A stretch of DNA of 59,768 nt from an uncultured Lachnospiraceae bacterium (lineage in GTDB: Bacteria > Bacillota > Clostridia > Lachnospirales > Lachnospiraceae): the NCBI GenBank assembly GCA_947625755.1, contig CANQPJ010000012.1, positions 1 to 59,768 on the forward strand, written 5' to 3'. The notes under the pieces are model-generated. The model was not told where the DNA came from. It did no database searches and saw only the letters and a list, made by a program, of their open reading frames with translations. This document shows, one piece after another, positions 18,628 to 26,451 of this stretch. How positions within the stretch are numbered: position 1 is the stretch's first letter; every line of letters begins with the position of its first letter. Both the position numbers and the translations under genes were made by a program.

Positions 18628-19941
18628 TCAAACTTCCGTATCTTTTTTCATTACTTTATGTTTCATTGTTCGAACTGACTGGGTAATGTTTCTATTTGCG
18701 GGACAGTTATAGTTGCATGTTCCACATTCAATACATTCCATACCATGCATTTTAATAAAACCTTCCATATCATCAGCATCGGCAGCCTGAGCCAGTTTAG
18801 CACAAATCAGTCCTTCCGGACAAACTTGAGCACACTTACCGCAATTTAGGCAATTAGTCATTGTGGCATGGGCAACATCATCATATTTGAAAGCCAGCAA
18901 TGCAGAGGAACCTTTCATGACCGGTACATCTAATGTGAACATTGCCTGCCCCATCATTGGTCCGCCGGATATAATTTTTTCTACATTTTCATCCATCCCG
19001 CCTGCTTCTTCCACCAGCCTCTGATAGCTGGTTCCAAATGGGACTTCCAGATTACACGGTGTATTGATACCATCACCGGAAACAGTTACAATACGTTCTG
19101 TTAAAGGCTTATGGAATTTTACTGCTCTGTAAATATTGTATACGGTATCAACATTATCAACAATACAGCCGGCATCTGCCGGGAGCATAGAAGAATTAAT
19201 TTTCCGTTTTGTAACTGCATATATAATATGTCTTTCAGAGCCCTGCGGATATTTTGTTTTTAAAGATGCTATTTCAATTCTCTCTTCATTTTCCGTAAGT
19301 TTTTTAAGATTTTCAATCACATCCGGTTTATTGTTTTCTACCGCAATAATGCCTTTGGCATGTTCAAACAACTGTAAAGTAATTTTCAGCCCTTCAATAA
19401 CCTCTTTCGGCTGCTCTACCAGTCTTCTATAATCACATGTTATGTATGGCTCACACTCTGCTGCATTTACAATAACGTAATCAATAACAGTATGATTCTT
19501 TGGTGTCAGCTTTACATGGGTAGGAAAACAGGCTCCACCAAGTCCTACGACACCACATTCCCTGACAGCTTCCCTGATATACTCCTTTGTCCATGGTTCT
19601 TCTGGCGCTTCATACTGCATTTCTTCATATTCTTCATCATTTTCAATAATCACCGACAACTCTTTCTGTCCTCTTGTAGTCAGTCGCTTTTCAATCTTTT
19701 TTATAGTGCCGGAAACAGAAGAATGTATATTGGCTGAAATAAATCCACCTGCCTCTGCAATCATCTGTCCTTTTAATACTCTCTCTCCAACCTCTACTAC
19801 CGGAACAGCCGGTGCGCCAATGTGCTGGGAGAGAGGAATGACAACTTCTTTGCCGGGATTTATCTTTCTAACAGCCATATTTTTTGAGAGTTCTTTTCCA
19901 TCATATGGATGAACTCCTCCTTTAAATGTTAGAATAGACAT
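18628..19941 (-). CDS. rnfC: Rnf complex NADH-interacting subunit RnfC
   Basis: RnfC is the soluble subunit that exchanges electrons with NAD+, binding FMN and two [4Fe-4S] clusters. The 437-residue form begins MSILTFKGGVHPYDGKEL, the normal N-terminus, with AGAGG upstream at 19941; a start 48 codons earlier adds an implausible hydrophobic tail. Seen: GLGGACFPTHVKL (nucleotide-binding loop), VIVNAAECEPYITCDYR, ISGGPMMGQAM, and the cluster motifs CLNCGKCAQVCPEGL and CIECGTCNYNCPA. First gene of the six-gene rnf operon; a good promoter lies at 20057-20085. Confidence 0.96.
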   Translation of the reverse strand: MSILTFKGGVHPYDGKELSKNMAVRKINPGKEVVIPLSQHIGAPAVPVVEVGERVLKGQMIAEAGGFISANIHSSVSGTIKKIEKRLTTRGQKELSVIIENDEEYEEMQYEAPEEPWTKEYIREAVRECGVVGLGGACFPTHVKLTPKNHTVIDYVIVNAAECEPYITCDYRRLVEQPKEVIEGLKITLQLFEHAKGIIAVENNKPDVIENLKKLTENEERIEIASLKTKYPQGSERHIIYAVTKRKINSSMLPADAGCIVDNVDTVYNIYRAVKFHKPLTERIVTVSGDGINTPCNLEVPFGTSYQRLVEEAGGMDENVEKIISGGPMMGQAMFTLDVPVMKGSSALLAFKYDDVAHATMTNCLNCGKCAQVCPEGLICAKLAQAADADDMEGFIKMHGMECIECGTCNYNCPANRNITQSVRTMKHKVMKKDTEV

Positions 19942-20021
19942 TTTTTTACCTCTTTTCACTTTTTGCCTTTGCATATTTCCATTTAAAATATACATAAATT
20001 TAAATATAAGCATAGACACAA

Positions 20022-20042
20022 GGCTGAAAGATGCTTTCAACC
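20022..20042 (-). other. Leader hairpin in the rnf 5' untranslated region
   Basis: Arms GGTTGAAAG and CTTTCAGCC (minus strand) with a 3-base loop, inside the predicted rnf leader and about 80 bases before rnfC. No U-tract follows, so it is not a classic terminator. It could stabilise the mRNA or be part of a regulatory leader. I see no known riboswitch in the 318-base gap 19942-20259. Confidence 0.4.
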
Positions 20043-20056
20043 TTAATGCTGTTACT

Positions 20057-20085
20057 ATCATAATACTTTTCGACAATTTCTTCAA
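20057..20085 (-). promoter_or_regulatory. Predicted sigma-A promoter of the rnf operon
   Basis: On the minus strand TTGAAG and TATGAT are separated by 17 bases, close to the sigma-A consensus. Transcription would start about 110 bases before rnfC and produce the leader holding the hairpin at 20022-20042. Confidence 0.5.
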
Positions 20086-20259
20086 TGTAAATGCATTCCA
20101 AAAATTAATTTTTATGTTTTAAAAATTCAATATTTGTTTAAATATATTAAGTGGTATTTTTTTTATTCCTTTCCTTTACACTTATATATAATAAAAATAC
20201 CACAGGATATTTTCCATCTATTTGCTGAACTTTTATAAAATTTATGTTAATATATTTTT

Positions 20260-21354
20260 ATGATAGTTATAAGAAATAAAGCAGATGTAACAATAGAATA
20301 TCCAATCGAAAGATTTGCAAAGAAAGAGAATGTTGTCTTTTTTGATATTGAAACCACCGGTTTTTCCAGAAAGTTTTGTAATATCTATTTAATCGGATGC
20401 ATGTATTATGCTGGTGATGAATTAATGTATACCCAGTGGCTTGCAGAAAATTTTAATGACGAAGCCAATGTTTTAATGGCTTTTCACAAGTTTATACAAA
20501 ATTATAATACCATAATTCATTTTAATGGAAACAGTTTTGATATTCCTTTTGTACAGGAACGTGGCAAAAAATATATGCTTGAATTTAATTTTCAGCAATA
20601 TCAGCACATTGACCTTTATAAGGCAGTAAATTCACTGAATCACATTTTAAAAATGGAAAATCAAAAACAGAAATCTTTTGAAAAACTTCTTGGTATTGAC
20701 CGCAATGACCCTTTTTCCGGTGGTGATTTAACCGAAGTATTTAAGCAATATGTAGAATCTAAAGATGAAAGATTATTAATTCCTCTTTTACTCCATAATA
20801 AAGAAGATGTATTTCATATGGGACGCCTGCTTTCTTTATTGGCATTTCAGGATTTATTCCGACACCAATACGATATTTCTTCTTATAAAATCAATTCATA
20901 TACTGATTATAATGGAGATGAAAAAAAAGAATTATGCATTAATTTCCATTTGCACAATGATATTCCGGTTGATATTTCTTATCATACAGAAGAAATTTCT
21001 TTAATGATAAAAAAAGACAAAGGAAGTCTTTCCATCCGAATTTATCAGGGAACATACAAATATTTCTATGATAATTATGAAGATTACTACTATCTGACGA
21101 TGGAAGATGTGGCTGTACATAAAAGTGTTGCAAAATATGTTGATAATAAATATCGGAAACATGCCACCGCAGCTACTTGCTACGAAAAACATTCCGGTGA
21201 ATTTTTACCCATTAAAAAAGCGGATGATTTTAAAATTACATTTCGTGAAGAATATAAGAGTAAAGATAAATTTATCCGGTTAAACGATATTTCCGATGAC
21301 AATATTATGCAGTATCTGAACTGTATCATGGATTTTATTCAGGAAAAACCATAA
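20260..21354 (+). CDS. YprB-type ribonuclease H-like (DEDD) exonuclease domain protein
   Basis: A 364-residue protein whose N-terminal half is a DEDD 3'-5' exonuclease fold. Seen: VVFFDIETTGFSR (first D and E), HFNGNSFDIPFVQERG (second D) and the late LLLHNKEDVFHMG, matching the YprB/ribonuclease H-like family. The catalytic acids look complete. The C-terminal half (after about residue 210) is a tyrosine-rich beta domain of unknown role (YQGTYKYFYDNYEDYYYLTM). Transcribed alone, divergent from rnf, and ends at a strong terminator. The substrate, DNA or RNA, is unknown. Confidence 0.8.
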   Translation: MIVIRNKADVTIEYPIERFAKKENVVFFDIETTGFSRKFCNIYLIGCMYYAGDELMYTQWLAENFNDEANVLMAFHKFIQNYNTIIHFNGNSFDIPFVQERGKKYMLEFNFQQYQHIDLYKAVNSLNHILKMENQKQKSFEKLLGIDRNDPFSGGDLTEVFKQYVESKDERLLIPLLLHNKEDVFHMGRLLSLLAFQDLFRHQYDISSYKINSYTDYNGDEKKELCINFHLHNDIPVDISYHTEEISLMIKKDKGSLSIRIYQGTYKYFYDNYEDYYYLTMEDVAVHKSVAKYVDNKYRKHATAATCYEKHSGEFLPIKKADDFKITFREEYKSKDKFIRLNDISDDNIMQYLNCIMDFIQEKP

Positions 21355-21357
21355 TAG

Positions 21358-21390
21358 AAAGGGACTCACAATTAAGTGAGTCCCTTTTTT
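21358..21390 (+). terminator. Bidirectional terminator between exonuclease gene and SASP gene
   Basis: Stem AAAGGGACTCAC/GTGAGTCCCTTT with a 6-base loop followed by T-run on the plus strand; A-rich sequence on the other side allows it also to stop the convergent spore-protein transcript. Confidence 0.9.
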
Positions 21391-21409
21391 ACTCCAAAAA
21401 GCAGTGAAA

Positions 21410-21610
21410 CTATTTACCGCTCATCTGTCTTTCCTGAGCTTCAATCATCTTCTTAACCATCTGTCCGCCAACAGAACCAGCCTGAGCAGATGTTAAGTTA
21501 CCATTGTATCCATCTGTAAGCTGAACACCTACTTCTGATGCACACTCCATTTTAAATCTGTTCATTGCACTCTTTGCTTCTGGAACATTTACTTTGTTTG
21601 TGTTACTCAT
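21410..21610 (-). CDS. Alpha/beta-type small acid-soluble spore protein (SASP)
   Basis: A 66-residue DNA-binding spore protein that coats forespore DNA and protects it from UV and heat. Seen: the first helix block ALNRFK-like (here AKSAMNRFKMECASEVGV), the linker DGYNGNLTSAQAGSVGG with the conserved germination-protease region around EVGV, and the second helix QMVKKMIEAQERQM. GGAGG lies upstream of the ATG at 21610. Single-gene transcript, expected to depend on sigma-G. Confidence 0.95.
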   Translation of the reverse strand: MSNTNKVNVPEAKSAMNRFKMECASEVGVQLTDGYNGNLTSAQAGSVGGQMVKKMIEAQERQMSGK

Positions 21611-21678
21611 GACATACCTCCATTTTTCACTTTTAGAAAATTTAGTAACCAACCTTCAATTGAATTTTGTTACACTAC

Positions 21679-21685
21679 TATTATG
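21679..21685 (-). promoter_or_regulatory. Possible sigma-G -10 element for the SASP gene
   Basis: CATAATA on the minus strand, about 70 bases before the start, fits the sigma-G -10 consensus CATnHTA. The -35 partner, 18 bases further up, is only a weak match (GTTTA), so the assignment rests on the -10 and on the gene's known regulon. Confidence 0.4.
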
Positions 21686-21761
21686 TGAAAAATGAAAAAA
21701 TATAAACTGGTAACTTGTTGTCATATTGACATTTTTTGCAAAAAATACGCAAGGCAAAACT

Positions 21762-23135
21762 TTACTTTATTTGTTCAATCTTTTGAATTAAAGTATGAAA
21801 CTTCATCCCATTAGATGCCTTTAATAAAACAGTATCCCCTTTATGTATATATTCAAACATGTGCTCTTCAAAATCAGCTTTATCTTCAAAATAAAAAACT
21901 TCTGCCTTTCCCATTCTTACTGCATCAGCAATATTTTTTGCCAGTTTACCAATACATATGACACAGTCAATTCCCAGTTTTACTGCAACATTTCCTACTG
22001 ATTTATGAAGTTTTGCCTCATCTGCTCCCAACTCAAACATATCACCGAGAATGGCTACTTTTCTTCCATCCGCCTGTGATAAAACTTCAAGGCTTGCCTT
22101 CATTGACATAGGATTTGCATTATAGCAGTCATCAATAATTGTCATTCCGGCAGCTTGAAAAATATGATTTCTGCCGCCAATAGCTTTTAATTTTCTGATA
22201 CCACTATCAATTTCATCAAAGGTCATGCCAAAATGAACCGCTACGCAGGTGGCTGCCATTGCATTATAAAGCATATGATGTCCCGGTATTGGAATCACTG
22301 TATCAAAGGATTTATCATAATATTGAATTGTCGCCTCTGTTCCCCGGACACCTATTTGATGATATTTTTTAATATGAACATCCCGATTGTCAGTCATTCC
22401 AAAGAATATTGGTCTACCCCCATTGACCTCTTTTATATTAATTAATTTATCGTCATCACCATTTAATACTACAAAACAGTTATCCTTTGCATAATCAAAC
22501 ATTTCTGTTTTTGCCCGAAAGACTCCGTCTCTGTCACCTAAATTTTCTAAATGACAAGTTCCTATATTGGTGATAACGCACACATCCGGTTTAGAAACCT
22601 TTGCAAGCCGATGCATTTCTTCAAAATCACTGATTCCCATTTCAATTACAGCAATATCGTGATTATCCCGGATTTTAAGAATGGTTAATGGCATACCAAT
22701 TTCATTATTATAATTCCCTTCTGTTTTTAAAATATGAAATTTTTCTTCTAATACGGAAGCTATAATTTCCTTTGTGCTGGTTTTTCCTACACTGCCTGTA
22801 ATTCCAATAATTTTACAGTCTAATTGTTCTCTGTAAAACTCTGCAATATCCTTCAATGCACGGGCGGAGGATTCAACCTTTATGTATGGACCATTTGCAT
22901 GAGGCAAATCTTTTTCAGTTAATGTGCATAAAGCGCCTTTTTCAAATACCTGATCAATAAAATCATGTCCGTCTACTCTGGCTCCAACGAAAGGAATATA
23001 CAAAAATCCTTCCTCTATCAGCCGGCTGTCTTTTTCTACTCCTGTAATTGCCTCTGATTTTAAAGCCTCGTCGCCAAAATATTCACCATTACAGGCTTCT
23101 GTAATATTTTTTAATGTCATATTTTTTAATTTCAT
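21762..23135 (-). CDS. murF: UDP-MurNAc-tripeptide-D-Ala-D-Ala ligase MurF
   Basis: MurF adds the D-Ala-D-Ala dipeptide to the peptidoglycan precursor in the cytoplasm. The protein, about 457 residues, shows GVEKDSRLIEEGFLYIPFVG ARVDGHDF at the substrate domain (spaced here for length), the ATP loop GITGSVGKTSTKE, AVIEMGISDFEEM, ITNIGTCHLENLG, and IIDDCYNANPMSM. The start is chosen at 23135 after GAGGG; one six codons earlier is possible. It lies directly downstream of ddl, which makes the dipeptide MurF uses, so both are likely co-transcribed. Confidence 0.95.
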   Translation of the reverse strand: MKLKNMTLKNITEACNGEYFGDEALKSEAITGVEKDSRLIEEGFLYIPFVGARVDGHDFIDQVFEKGALCTLTEKDLPHANGPYIKVESSARALKDIAEFYREQLDCKIIGITGSVGKTSTKEIIASVLEEKFHILKTEGNYNNEIGMPLTILKIRDNHDIAVIEMGISDFEEMHRLAKVSKPDVCVITNIGTCHLENLGDRDGVFRAKTEMFDYAKDNCFVVLNGDDDKLINIKEVNGGRPIFFGMTDNRDVHIKKYHQIGVRGTEATIQYYDKSFDTVIPIPGHHMLYNAMAATCVAVHFGMTFDEIDSGIRKLKAIGGRNHIFQAAGMTIIDDCYNANPMSMKASLEVLSQADGRKVAILGDMFELGADEAKLHKSVGNVAVKLGIDCVICIGKLAKNIADAVRMGKAEVFYFEDKADFEEHMFEYIHKGDTVLLKASNGMKFHTLIQKIEQIK

Positions 23136-23195
23136 ATTATAATTTTCCCTCATATATATCTTTTTTATTCAATTTATCAACAAAGCGATGCATTT

Positions 23196-24227
23196 TTAAT
23201 TTTCTTTTTTCATTGACAGCTTTACAATATTTTCACATAAAGTCGCATAATCAATACCGATTGCTCTTGCTTCATCCGGTATCAGGCTTGTCGAAGTCAT
23301 TCCTGGTAAAGTATTTACTTCCAAACAATACATATGATTATCCTTATCCATCATAATATCAATTCTTGCATACGGTTCACATCCGATAGCTTCATACGCA
23401 TCTTCTGCAATTTTCTGCATTTTGAAAGTCAGTTCTTCATTTAGTTCTGCCGGACATACATGCGTTGTTGCTCCATCTTCATATTTATTTTTATAATCAT
23501 ACCACCCTTTATTTGGAATAATCTCAACAATCGGCAAAGCCTTACCATCAATAACCCCCACAGAAAACTCTCTGCCGTCAATATAGTCTTCCACAAGAAT
23601 CTGATTATCATATTTAAAACACTCATCCAAAGCTGCTTCATATTCCGACAATTCTTTTACCAAAACCACACCTACACTGGAGCCGCCATTACATGCTTTA
23701 ACCACTACCGGTATACTCATATTGTGATGTTTCAGGGATGTATCTTCGCCTTTTTTTATCCAGACACTTTTAGCTGTTGGAACCTTTTTTGACATAAATA
23801 TCTGTTTCGATATTGCCTTATCCATTCCCATAGCACTGGCAAGAGCGCCGGAACCGGTATATTGGATTCCAAATAAATCAAATGCTGCCTGGCATTTACC
23901 ATCTTCACCATTTTTTCCATGCAATGCCATAAATACAATATCGGCATCCGAACAAATCTTTATCACATTTTTCCCAAAGAAGGTCTTTCTCTTTGCCTCT
24001 TCCTCCTTTAGAATTTTGGTTCTCTGTCTGAGAGAAGCTCTCACTTTTTCAATATTATAATCAGATTTTGCTTCATCAAATATATTTATATTTTCCGTAC
24101 CGAAAAAAGCATCCAGCAATACCGCATTATGTCCTTTCCTTCTCAATGCCTCACAAACATTATATCCGGAATTAATCGATACATCTCTTTCTGTGCTGTT
24201 TCCACCGCATAATACTACTATTTTCAT
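23196..24227 (-). CDS. ddl: D-alanine--D-alanine ligase
   Basis: An ATP-grasp ligase of 343 residues that makes D-Ala-D-Ala for the peptidoglycan stem. Seen: N-terminal VVLCGGNSTERDVSI, ALHGKNGEDGKCQ, YTGSGALASAMGMDK, the ATP-grasp loop GGSSVGV, YDYKNKYEDG, and the C-terminal EVNTLPGMTSTSLIPDEAR. The tyrosine-bearing KY/YDYKNKY segment fits a dipeptide ligase and gives no hint of D-lactate specificity. ATG at 24227 follows AAAGGAG by 8 bases; a GTG three codons earlier is inside the ribosome site. Forms a pair with murF downstream. Confidence 0.95.
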   Translation of the reverse strand: MKIVVLCGGNSTERDVSINSGYNVCEALRRKGHNAVLLDAFFGTENINIFDEAKSDYNIEKVRASLRQRTKILKEEEAKRKTFFGKNVIKICSDADIVFMALHGKNGEDGKCQAAFDLFGIQYTGSGALASAMGMDKAISKQIFMSKKVPTAKSVWIKKGEDTSLKHHNMSIPVVVKACNGGSSVGVVLVKELSEYEAALDECFKYDNQILVEDYIDGREFSVGVIDGKALPIVEIIPNKGWYDYKNKYEDGATTHVCPAELNEELTFKMQKIAEDAYEAIGCEPYARIDIMMDKDNHMYCLEVNTLPGMTSTSLIPDEARAIGIDYATLCENIVKLSMKKEN

Positions 24228-24294
24228 CTTTTCCACTCCTTTATTTTATAATCAGTATTCATAGAAACTGAATTATATTCATCTATATTCTTTA

Positions 24295-26319
24295 TTATAT
24301 ATTAATGTTTTTCTTATCAACATTATATATCAAAGCCCTCTCCTCTTCTGAAATAGAAACTTCTTTATTTTCAATCAAATCTACTGCATGCGCGGCATCC
24401 TTTAATACCTTTGCGTCATTCATGATGTCGCCTATTTTAAATTCAAAATCCCCACTTTGTCTGACTCCAAAAAAATCACCGGGTCCTCTTAATTTTAAAT
24501 CTTCACTGGCAATAAAGAAACCATCATTTGACTGATTTAAAATCTCAAGCCTTTGGCTGGCATCCTTCTTTCCGGAACCATTAATGAAAATACAATAAGA
24601 CTGATTTCCTCCTCTTCCTACACGTCCTCTTAACTGATGAAGCTGCGCTAATCCAAAGCGTTCTGCATTTTCTACCATCATCACTGTTGCATTTGGCACA
24701 TTAACACCTACTTCAACTACTGTTGTGGACACCAATACCTGTATCTGATTTTCAGCAAAGGCTTCCATCTTTTGATTCTTTTCTTTTGCTTTCATTCTGC
24801 CATGTAAAAAATCAACCTTAATATCCGGCGGCAAAACAGCCTGTAGTTTTTCGGCATATTCAATTACATTTTCCCCTTCTACTGCTTCGCTGTATTCTAC
24901 CGTAGGACAGATAACATATGCCTGTCTTCCCTCCTGTACCTGTTTTTCAATAAAATGATATGCCTTGGGACGATATTCTGTACCTACTACACAGTTTGCA
25001 ATAGGTTTTCTTCCTGACGGCAATTCATCAATAATAGATATATCTAAATCACCATACATAATAATAGCCAATGTCCTTGGTATTGGTGTTGCACTCATTA
25101 CCATGGTATGCGGATAATTTCCTTTTTCAAAAATTGTTTCCCGCTGTTTGACACCAAACCGATGCTGTTCATCGGTTACAACAAGTGCAAGATTATGATA
25201 TAAGACATTCTCCTGTATTAAAGCATGCGTCCCAATAATAATATCCGCCTTCCCGGAGGCAATTAGTTCACATGTTTCCCGTTTTTCCCTGGCGGTCATG
25301 GAACCAACCAATATAGCCGGTGTAATATTCAGTTCATTTTTACTTATCAGTTCCGTTATATATTCAAAATGCTGCCTGGCCAATACTTCTGTAGGTGCCA
25401 TCATGGCTCCCTGTTCACCATTTAAAGCCACTGTCAGCAGAGCTAATACTGCAACAATCGTTTTACCGGAGCCGACATCACCCTGTATTAATCTGTTCAT
25501 TACTTTTTCAGATGATATATCTTTTTTTATTTCCTCCCATGTCCTCATTTGCGCATTAGTCAGCTGAAATCCAAGATGAGCAATTATTCGCTTTAATTCT
25601 TCGGGTTCATGAAGAATATGTTGATTTCTTGCTATTTCATTCTGTTGTTTTAATTCTCTTAATGTAATAATAAAACGAAAAAACTCTTCAAAAACCAATC
25701 GTTTCCTCGCAATATGAAAATCATTATTTTCTTTTGGAAAATGAATATTATGCAGAGCGCCTTCAATATCCTGCAAGTTAAATTTTTTTCTGATTTCCAA
25801 AGGAATCTTTTCTTTTGGGGAAAGCAATGAAAAAGCCTGCTTTACCGCCTTTAGAACCATATTGTTTGTAAGACCGGATACCAACGGATAGACCGGCTGC
25901 ATTTCTCCCATCTTTTTTTGATACTGGTCAGATGAAAAAGTTTTTGGTTGGTCGATGACATATGTACCTCTATTTTCATGAACATATCCTCTGAAAATAA
26001 GTATGTCTCCATGATGCAATACATTTTTAATATAGGGCGCATTAAACCAGACAGCTTTTATTCCATTTCCTTCTTCATCTCTAATATATGCTTCCACAAT
26101 TTGGAGCTTTCTTACTCTTCGTAAAGAAAGCTCTCTGACAATTTTCCCCCGTACAGCCTGAGTTTTATCTGCTTCTAAATTTCGAATCAAAACAGGTTGT
26201 TCATATGTATCGTAATATCTAGGATAATATGTAAGTAAGTCCTCAACAGAATATATGCCTGCACGATTAAATATTTTTTCCGTTTTTTCACCAATTCCGT
26301 TTAATTCCTTCAGCTTCAT
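24295..26319 (-). CDS. recG: ATP-dependent DNA helicase RecG
   Basis: RecG regresses stalled replication forks and remodels branched DNA. The 674-residue protein has the N-terminal wedge OB domain (LNGIGEKTEKIFNRAGIYSV and the following beta strands), helicase motif I GDVGSGKT, motif Ia MAPTEVLARQH, DEQH box VVTDEQHRFGVKQ, motif III MSATPIPRTLA, and motif VI QLHQLRGRVGRG. Normal length. Separate transcription unit upstream of ddl, 67 bases away with no visible terminator. Confidence 0.96.
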   Translation of the reverse strand: MKLKELNGIGEKTEKIFNRAGIYSVEDLLTYYPRYYDTYEQPVLIRNLEADKTQAVRGKIVRELSLRRVRKLQIVEAYIRDEEGNGIKAVWFNAPYIKNVLHHGDILIFRGYVHENRGTYVIDQPKTFSSDQYQKKMGEMQPVYPLVSGLTNNMVLKAVKQAFSLLSPKEKIPLEIRKKFNLQDIEGALHNIHFPKENNDFHIARKRLVFEEFFRFIITLRELKQQNEIARNQHILHEPEELKRIIAHLGFQLTNAQMRTWEEIKKDISSEKVMNRLIQGDVGSGKTIVAVLALLTVALNGEQGAMMAPTEVLARQHFEYITELISKNELNITPAILVGSMTAREKRETCELIASGKADIIIGTHALIQENVLYHNLALVVTDEQHRFGVKQRETIFEKGNYPHTMVMSATPIPRTLAIIMYGDLDISIIDELPSGRKPIANCVVGTEYRPKAYHFIEKQVQEGRQAYVICPTVEYSEAVEGENVIEYAEKLQAVLPPDIKVDFLHGRMKAKEKNQKMEAFAENQIQVLVSTTVVEVGVNVPNATVMMVENAERFGLAQLHQLRGRVGRGGNQSYCIFINGSGKKDASQRLEILNQSNDGFFIASEDLKLRGPGDFFGVRQSGDFEFKIGDIMNDAKVLKDAAHAVDLIENKEVSISEEERALIYNVDKKNINI

Positions 26320-26400
26320 AATGCGTCTCCTATTGCTCCAATTATTTTACCATATGTAGAATTATTTTGCCATACAAAGTATACAATGTATGGTATCAGA

Positions 26401-26442
26401 AAAAATACTGCCGGATAATACAAGGCTGCATTATCCGGCAGT
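26401..26442 (-). terminator. Terminator of the beta-helix protein gene
   Basis: Thirteen-base arms containing CTGCCGGATAAT and its complement, 10-base loop, followed on the minus strand by TATTTTTTC. It begins 9 bases after the stop codon. Confidence 0.9.
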
Positions 26443-26451
26443 ATGATTTTA